Shown here: positions 19,541 through 23,974 of the stretch, piece by piece
Layout: each line of letters opens with the position of its first letter
Numbering within the stretch: position 1 is the first letter of the stretch
Origin: Apostichopus californicus
Lineage: Eukaryota; Echinodermata; Holothuroidea; Aspidochirotida; Stichopodidae
Reading direction: 5' to 3'
Length of the DNA stretch: 23,974 bases
Assembly (NCBI GenBank): GCA_020650975.1
Contig: JAIPMN010004248.1
Location: 9,472-33,445 of the forward strand
Program-made: the position numbers and the translations under genes
Notes under the pieces: generated by a model
What the model saw: only the letters and a program-made list of their open reading frames with translations
Told to the model about the DNA's origin: nothing
Databases searched by the model: none

Positions 19541-20901
19541 AGTACCGCTCACGTATAACTGGACATGTGTACGCGCACAGAATCGTATAAAACCGTATAA
19601 ACAAGTACACTCGCCTATAAACTCGTTGACAAACAAATTGCCGCGTAGAAACTGCATGTACATCACTGTACATCGTCATTTTAAGTAACCAAATACTATA
19701 CAAAGAGATTGAGTTCACCGAAACACCCCTTTTCCTTACCACCTGAAGAAAACCGTCTTTTATAAATTATACTACCTTACAGTACTTTACATTTGATACA
19801 AAAGTTACTTCTACAACAGCTTCCCAAAATGTGTGTGTTGCAATAGGTTAAGTTTTAACTGCACAGCACAGTACCATTAATAATTTGCATATTACACCAA
19901 AATTTACACTCGGCGTCCAGATGGCGGGAAAATGTACCATCATGTTCAATGTGTTGTGTCGTTCCCATGGTGCGATGAACTTGGGCAAGTTCGAATGTCG
20001 ATGACCTACTTATGTTCCGTGACCAATGTCAATGGGAATTATGTGTGGAAAAACTCAGGTTTTCCACGTGTTATATATATAGAAGTTTTACGTAAGCGGA
20101 GCTCGTTGATTGTGAGGGAGCACTTATCTAAGCATCAATATTTGTGAAAAATATCGTAAGGTTTTTCTTCAGAAAATATTTTTGACTAGTAATTGGATCT
20201 CAATGTATTAAGAAGTACTGGGTCTAAACCTTATCACTGCATTTTGGGGAAGTCAGATCTTCAAGTGCAAAATATTGTTTTTTTTATTTAAGGTTATCGT
20301 GGTTTTCTTGCGAGGTGTATACGGCGTATCTTGCGATGTAGGCTAAGAGGTAGGATCGGTTAAGGCCTACCTAATTCTCATAGATTGTTACCTACATTCA
20401 ATTTAATGCCTAACGGGAGGAACTCGTATAAATAGTAACAGACTGGGGCACATTGTCGTAATTAATATAGTTTCCTTGCTAAAATTTTGCACTGATTGTA
20501 TCGATCATTTGTGCTCCTAGTAGCGCTGTTTTCTTTGTTACTCTTATTCTTATCGGCTTAAGTATATGCTAACTATGTGGTTGAATATTTTGGAAAGTCA
20601 TTCATTGGGCTTGGTGCGATACTGAGTTTACCGACTCTTTTCTTCATCACAGTTTATTCTAACCCATAGAAGCTCTGCTATGTAAAGCAGCTGCCAAAAC
20701 CCTACGTTTACAGATTATACGAGATTGTACGTCTTTACGCGCGTATAATCCCTATTCAGGGGCACTAGAGCGAAGCCCTAAGCCGCGTAGACACGGCGTA
20801 GACGCCGCGTAGAAAGTTGCGTACAGAAACGTATAACATCGTATAATCGCGTAGATAAACGTAGAGTATACGTCTACGCGGAGTTATACGTGAGCGGTAC
20901 T
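19541..20901. mobile_element. Terminal-inverted-repeat DNA element, upstream flank
   Basis: Perfect 19-bp inverted repeats: agtaccgctcacgtataac at 19541-19559 and its complement at 20883-20901, bounding 1361 bp. Both ends, especially 20725-20885, are dense with related CpG words (cgtataa, cgcgtaga, cgtctacgcg), as in subterminal transposase-binding arrays. The target duplication is unclear: TA directly flanks CCGCTCACG on both sides, but no 8-bp match exists. No transposase is recognised; a 71-codon plus-strand frame at 19932-20147 matches nothing I know. Superfamily unassigned. Confidence 0.75.
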
Positions 20902-20917
20902 ATGTTACATTCTTATA

Positions 20918-20925
20918 GTCTGAAG
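20918..20925. repeat. 8-bp target-site duplication, left copy (upstream element)
   Basis: gtctgaag, identical to 22536-22543, abutting the inverted repeat. Confidence 0.93.
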
Positions 20926-22535
20926 TAGGGTTGGGCGATATATCGAAAACTATTATTATCGTGATCATTTTTTTTCAAGACGATATTTTTTTGAGGATTG
21001 AACAAATGACGATAATTTCTTGTGAAAGAAATTTGAAATAAATGTGGAAAAAAAATGCGATTATCCTTTCTCCGTTTAATGTGTAAATGTTATTCTAGCA
21101 TTCCATGGTTAAGAAAGTTGAAAAGAAATAAAGTTTATCAACTTCATTTACTGACTTTTGAACTTCGTAAAAACCCGTCCTTTACAACATTCACTGTATA
21201 GAGAACAAAACTCTGAAAATCAGCAGAGAAATTACCAATTGTGTACGAAAAGTAAGTTGGTACACCTTTCAAATTTTACGAAAGCTCGAGCAAAATACTT
21301 TTGAAAAATTCACGCGAAACTGGCATATCGTGCTTAATGCAACTAATGTCATGTAAACAAGGCTCTAGTACACCCATTTATGAATAAACCATAAGACCAC
21401 ATCTGGTGTTAATCGGGGGGAAAAGTAAGTATTTTCTAGAATTTCCCAAAAAAAGGAAAATTAATATTCTACCAGTTAAGTGTATAGTAAATAGCCTAAC
21501 CACTTCGTTGGTTACGGATCTCACATAACAACAAAAACACAACTAATTGTATTTTGCGAAGTTGATGTTCTCTACAAGGACATGGAAACAAAATTTAGCA
21601 TTTAGTTAATCATGCCAAATGGCCTAAAACATGGGATTACAAGGTTTACTTTCATAAAGATGGCCATACTGTAGCTATAGGGGCCTTGATATCGTGCTAT
21701 GTCTGTATGGTATAGACTGTGCCTCGTGTATCATGGCCCGGGAATAGATTGTTTTGTTCATGCGGAGGAGTCAGTTGGCTTGAGGTGTGTTTTACTTAAC
21801 TTAATTTTACGGGGATATTTACCTACTTTTCTTGAACGTCTAAGATAATATTTCGCATAACTTTACCGATCCTTTACTGACTGACCTAATTAATTCTAGA
21901 GTGGAGCCAAAATAGTTTACTCCATGAAAAGTTTTTTTGGAAATGTGCCAAAAATGTTAACAAACAGGTGTTAGACAGGGGGGTTGTTTGGCAAGGTACC
22001 TGTGGAAAATTTGCAGCACATGTAGCCTACCGTATTATATGGTTAAACACTGCAGTTGTAAACTGATGTACGTATAGTGCACGCTGTTCATTGTTAGGCA
22101 GTCTAGAAACGGGGCTTTGCCGAACGTAGTTTGTTTCATAATATCGACAGTTTTGTAAGTTAAACTTTTTAAAGATTGTAAGACAGGTTAAATCTCTTTG
22201 CATTTTATCACATAATATAGCTACTCTAACTTGCCATTTTAAAATTTTCATCAGTTTCGTGACAATTTAAATTAAAAAAGTTGTCAGTATTTTGAATCCT
22301 CAACTGCAAATTTTTTATCGCCAGACACGCAAAATTACTAAAATTTTCCGGGGGCCTGGACCCCACAACATTTTGCTCGGTGTGTTCGCTGCGCGAAAAC
22401 ACCGGTGGGAAATCAGGCAGTTGTTTTTAGTGTGTTCGCGAAAACACTAAAACAACAAGGAAAAATTATCGAAATATCGCGATAATTTTTGAACTATTTA
22501 TCGTGATGTTAAAAGGCAAATATCGCCCAACCCTA
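20926..22535. mobile_element. hAT-type non-autonomous DNA transposon, upstream flank
   Basis: A 1610-bp element with perfect 16-bp terminal inverted repeats (tagggttgggcgatat at 20926-20941, complement at 22520-22535) and a perfect 8-bp target duplication, gtctgaag, at 20918-20925 and 22536-22543. TAGGGTTGGGCGATAT ends are typical of hAT elements in many animals. Subterminal cgata/tatcg words occur on both sides, and a hairpin-prone tttagtgtgttcgcgaaaac region lies at about 22426-22451. No transposase reading frame is visible. Confidence 0.93.
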
Positions 22536-22543
22536 GTCTGAAG
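22536..22543. repeat. 8-bp target-site duplication, right copy (upstream element)
   Basis: gtctgaag, identical to 20918-20925. Confidence 0.93.
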
Positions 22544-23760
22544 TTCCAAACACGTGGTGACTTGTTGATAGTTAATAACTTTTCATTGTGAACTTTTGAA
22601 CTGGAAGGGGTTGCCCTATTCCAATATCATGGAATAGTGGGGAACTCCCTATTTCTGTTTGTGTACGGTTTACAAGTTTAATCCACATGTGAACGTGTTA
22701 ATCTAATATCGTACGTCAATGATGAATGAAAGATGGTGTAGGTTGTTTTTTTTCCAAGTTTTGTGCTTTTCTCTTTGGAAAAAAACAAAGGCCCTAAAAT
22801 AGCATGTTATTTTTATTTTCTTTATAACCGTGCGTCTAAGAGTATGTAGAGTATGAAAAAACACAACAGCTTCCATGTCTTTCAGTGTAACTACAAATGT
22901 ACAACACATGCATATTCTAAGTTATGGGACTCGTAAGGCTACTGCATCTATTTAAGGCTTTATAATTGACTCACCTTCGTAATTGATCCACCTTCAAATA
23001 TTACTAGCAGCGATACAGCAGGCAACCTAAACTTTTTGCAGAGCAGCAGTTACATGAGTTTGAATCCATTTCTGCAATGTGCTAATCAGATTGTGTTTTT
23101 TAAGCTTTTAACACCATCCCCTCAGTTTTGCACATGTTTTCAATTTGACCATTTTGCATAGCATTTTGTGAAGCAATACTAGATATATCATTTCCTATCT
23201 TAGGCTATGCACATAACGGAAGTAATAAAACTTGGTTAGAATGTAGGGACGCAATAATTTCACCTTGCTTCATTTCGCAGAACAGCTCTCAACATCCGCA
23301 ACTATAGACGAATCTAGGCTGGATAGGCGTCACAAAAAGGCTCATATTTTTGTACAATACGTTAGGCTAGCTGTATGGTTAAGCTCATGCTAATTAACGC
23401 ATATAACACCCTCGGTCGTTATTTGATCATTTTTATATACATTAACCATTCTTGAAATAACATAAATTAAAATGGACCGAATAATTGATACAAATTATGT
23501 ACTGGTTACCTAAGATTATGTTCTTTGAACAAACCTTTTAATTGTTCTTTCCCGGTAATGTTTTGTCTGAAACGGTGACTCCTGTTGGCATTGTCAATTT
23601 CTACAAATATACTAACCAAACTAGTGACCAATTTTCCATCCAATGGTATGCTGAAAACAACTAAAAAGTTGCTAGTTACAATCAAATCGAACGTCGAGAA
23701 AATATCCAAAATAAAAAACGAAAAAACAAGACAAAAACTATGAGGTGCCGTTTATGGCAA
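22544..23760. other. Intergenic sequence, nothing recognised
   Basis: AT-rich sequence with only short chance reading frames. No splice-supported exon, RNA gene or mobile-element end was found. Confidence 0.6.
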
Positions 23761-23764
23761 AATT

Positions 23765-23974
23765 ATACTCCAATATATAGGTCATGAAACCATATATCTA
23801 TATATAGATTATACCCAGATATATATATTTTATAGATTATATCCCAATATGTATATATATATTGTAGTTTTTACTCCATTATACATAGGTTATAGTTTAT
23901 ACTCCAATATATATATATATATTATAGTTTATACTCCAATATAGGCAATATAGGTTATAGTTTATACTTCAATA
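23765..23974. repeat. AT-rich tandem array at the window edge
   Basis: Repeated units built from tatactccaatatatat and aggttatagtttatactcca, with variable (at)n lengths and a spacing of about 45-60 bp. The array continues to the last base, so its full size is unknown. Confidence 0.85.

Noticed and set aside
19726..19745. Noncoding first exon ending at a minus-strand CAGGTG|GTAAGG donor
   Set aside because: The donor looks good, but it lies inside the inverted-repeat element, and no convincing acceptor upstream of the start codon was found to pair with it.
19932..20147. A 71-codon plus-strand frame as a transposase or host gene
   Set aside because: No recognisable motif; it lies within an inverted-repeat element and is short enough to be chance.
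1..23974. tRNA, rRNA or riboswitch genes
   Set aside because: No B-box-like GGTTCGA arm with a matching cloverleaf, no rRNA signature and no prokaryotic regulatory RNA context was seen by eye; a covariance-model search was not possible.

Overview
The window is intron-rich, AT-rich animal nuclear DNA carrying one recognisable gene, complete and entirely on the minus strand: the bifunctional delta-1-pyrroline-5-carboxylate synthase (P5CS, ALDH18A1 family). I could place 14 coding exons between 19024 (start ATG) and 1472 (end of stop codon). All introns are GT-AG, all phases agree, and the joined reading frame is 829 codons plus stop (834 with an alternative donor in exon 4). The fused glutamate 5-kinase / gamma-glutamyl-phosphate reductase layout, the N-terminal presequence and the residue-level match to the vertebrate protein indicate a metazoan. 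The intron style and the repeat types suggest an invertebrate, perhaps an echinoderm or another non-vertebrate deuterostome, but that is only a guess.

Layout, in the gene's own direction (high to low coordinates). 23974-19025 is the upstream flank. It holds no recognisable gene but has an AT-rich tandem array at the window edge, an intact-ended hAT-type element (20926-22535, perfect 8-bp target duplication) and, only 16 bp from that target duplication, a second terminal-inverted-repeat element (19541-20901). 19024-18626 is exon 1 (presequence and start of the kinase). Intron 1 carries a decayed Ty3/gypsy-type integrase fragment. Exons 2-6 (17280-9522) finish the kinase and lead into the reductase; intron 3 carries a second hAT-type element (13034-14968, perfect 8-bp target duplication). 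Exons 7-14 (9323-1472) encode the reductase. Intron 7 contains a 40-bp minisatellite with a higher-order structure, intron 9 a SINE-like tail, intron 12 a tandem array made partly from the 3' end of exon 12, and intron 13 a perfect-period 21-bp minisatellite. 1-1471 is the 3' UTR and downstream flank.

The protein would phosphorylate glutamate and reduce gamma-glutamyl phosphate to glutamate semialdehyde, which cyclises to P5C, the mitochondrial precursor of proline, ornithine and arginine. The most interesting observation concerns its regulation. Exon 4 ends in two near-identical donors 15 bp apart, exactly where the vertebrate gene uses alternative donors to make the ornithine-sensitive and ornithine-insensitive isoforms. 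Here the two choices would differ by five residues rather than two. No prokaryote-type system, CRISPR array, tRNA or rRNA was found.
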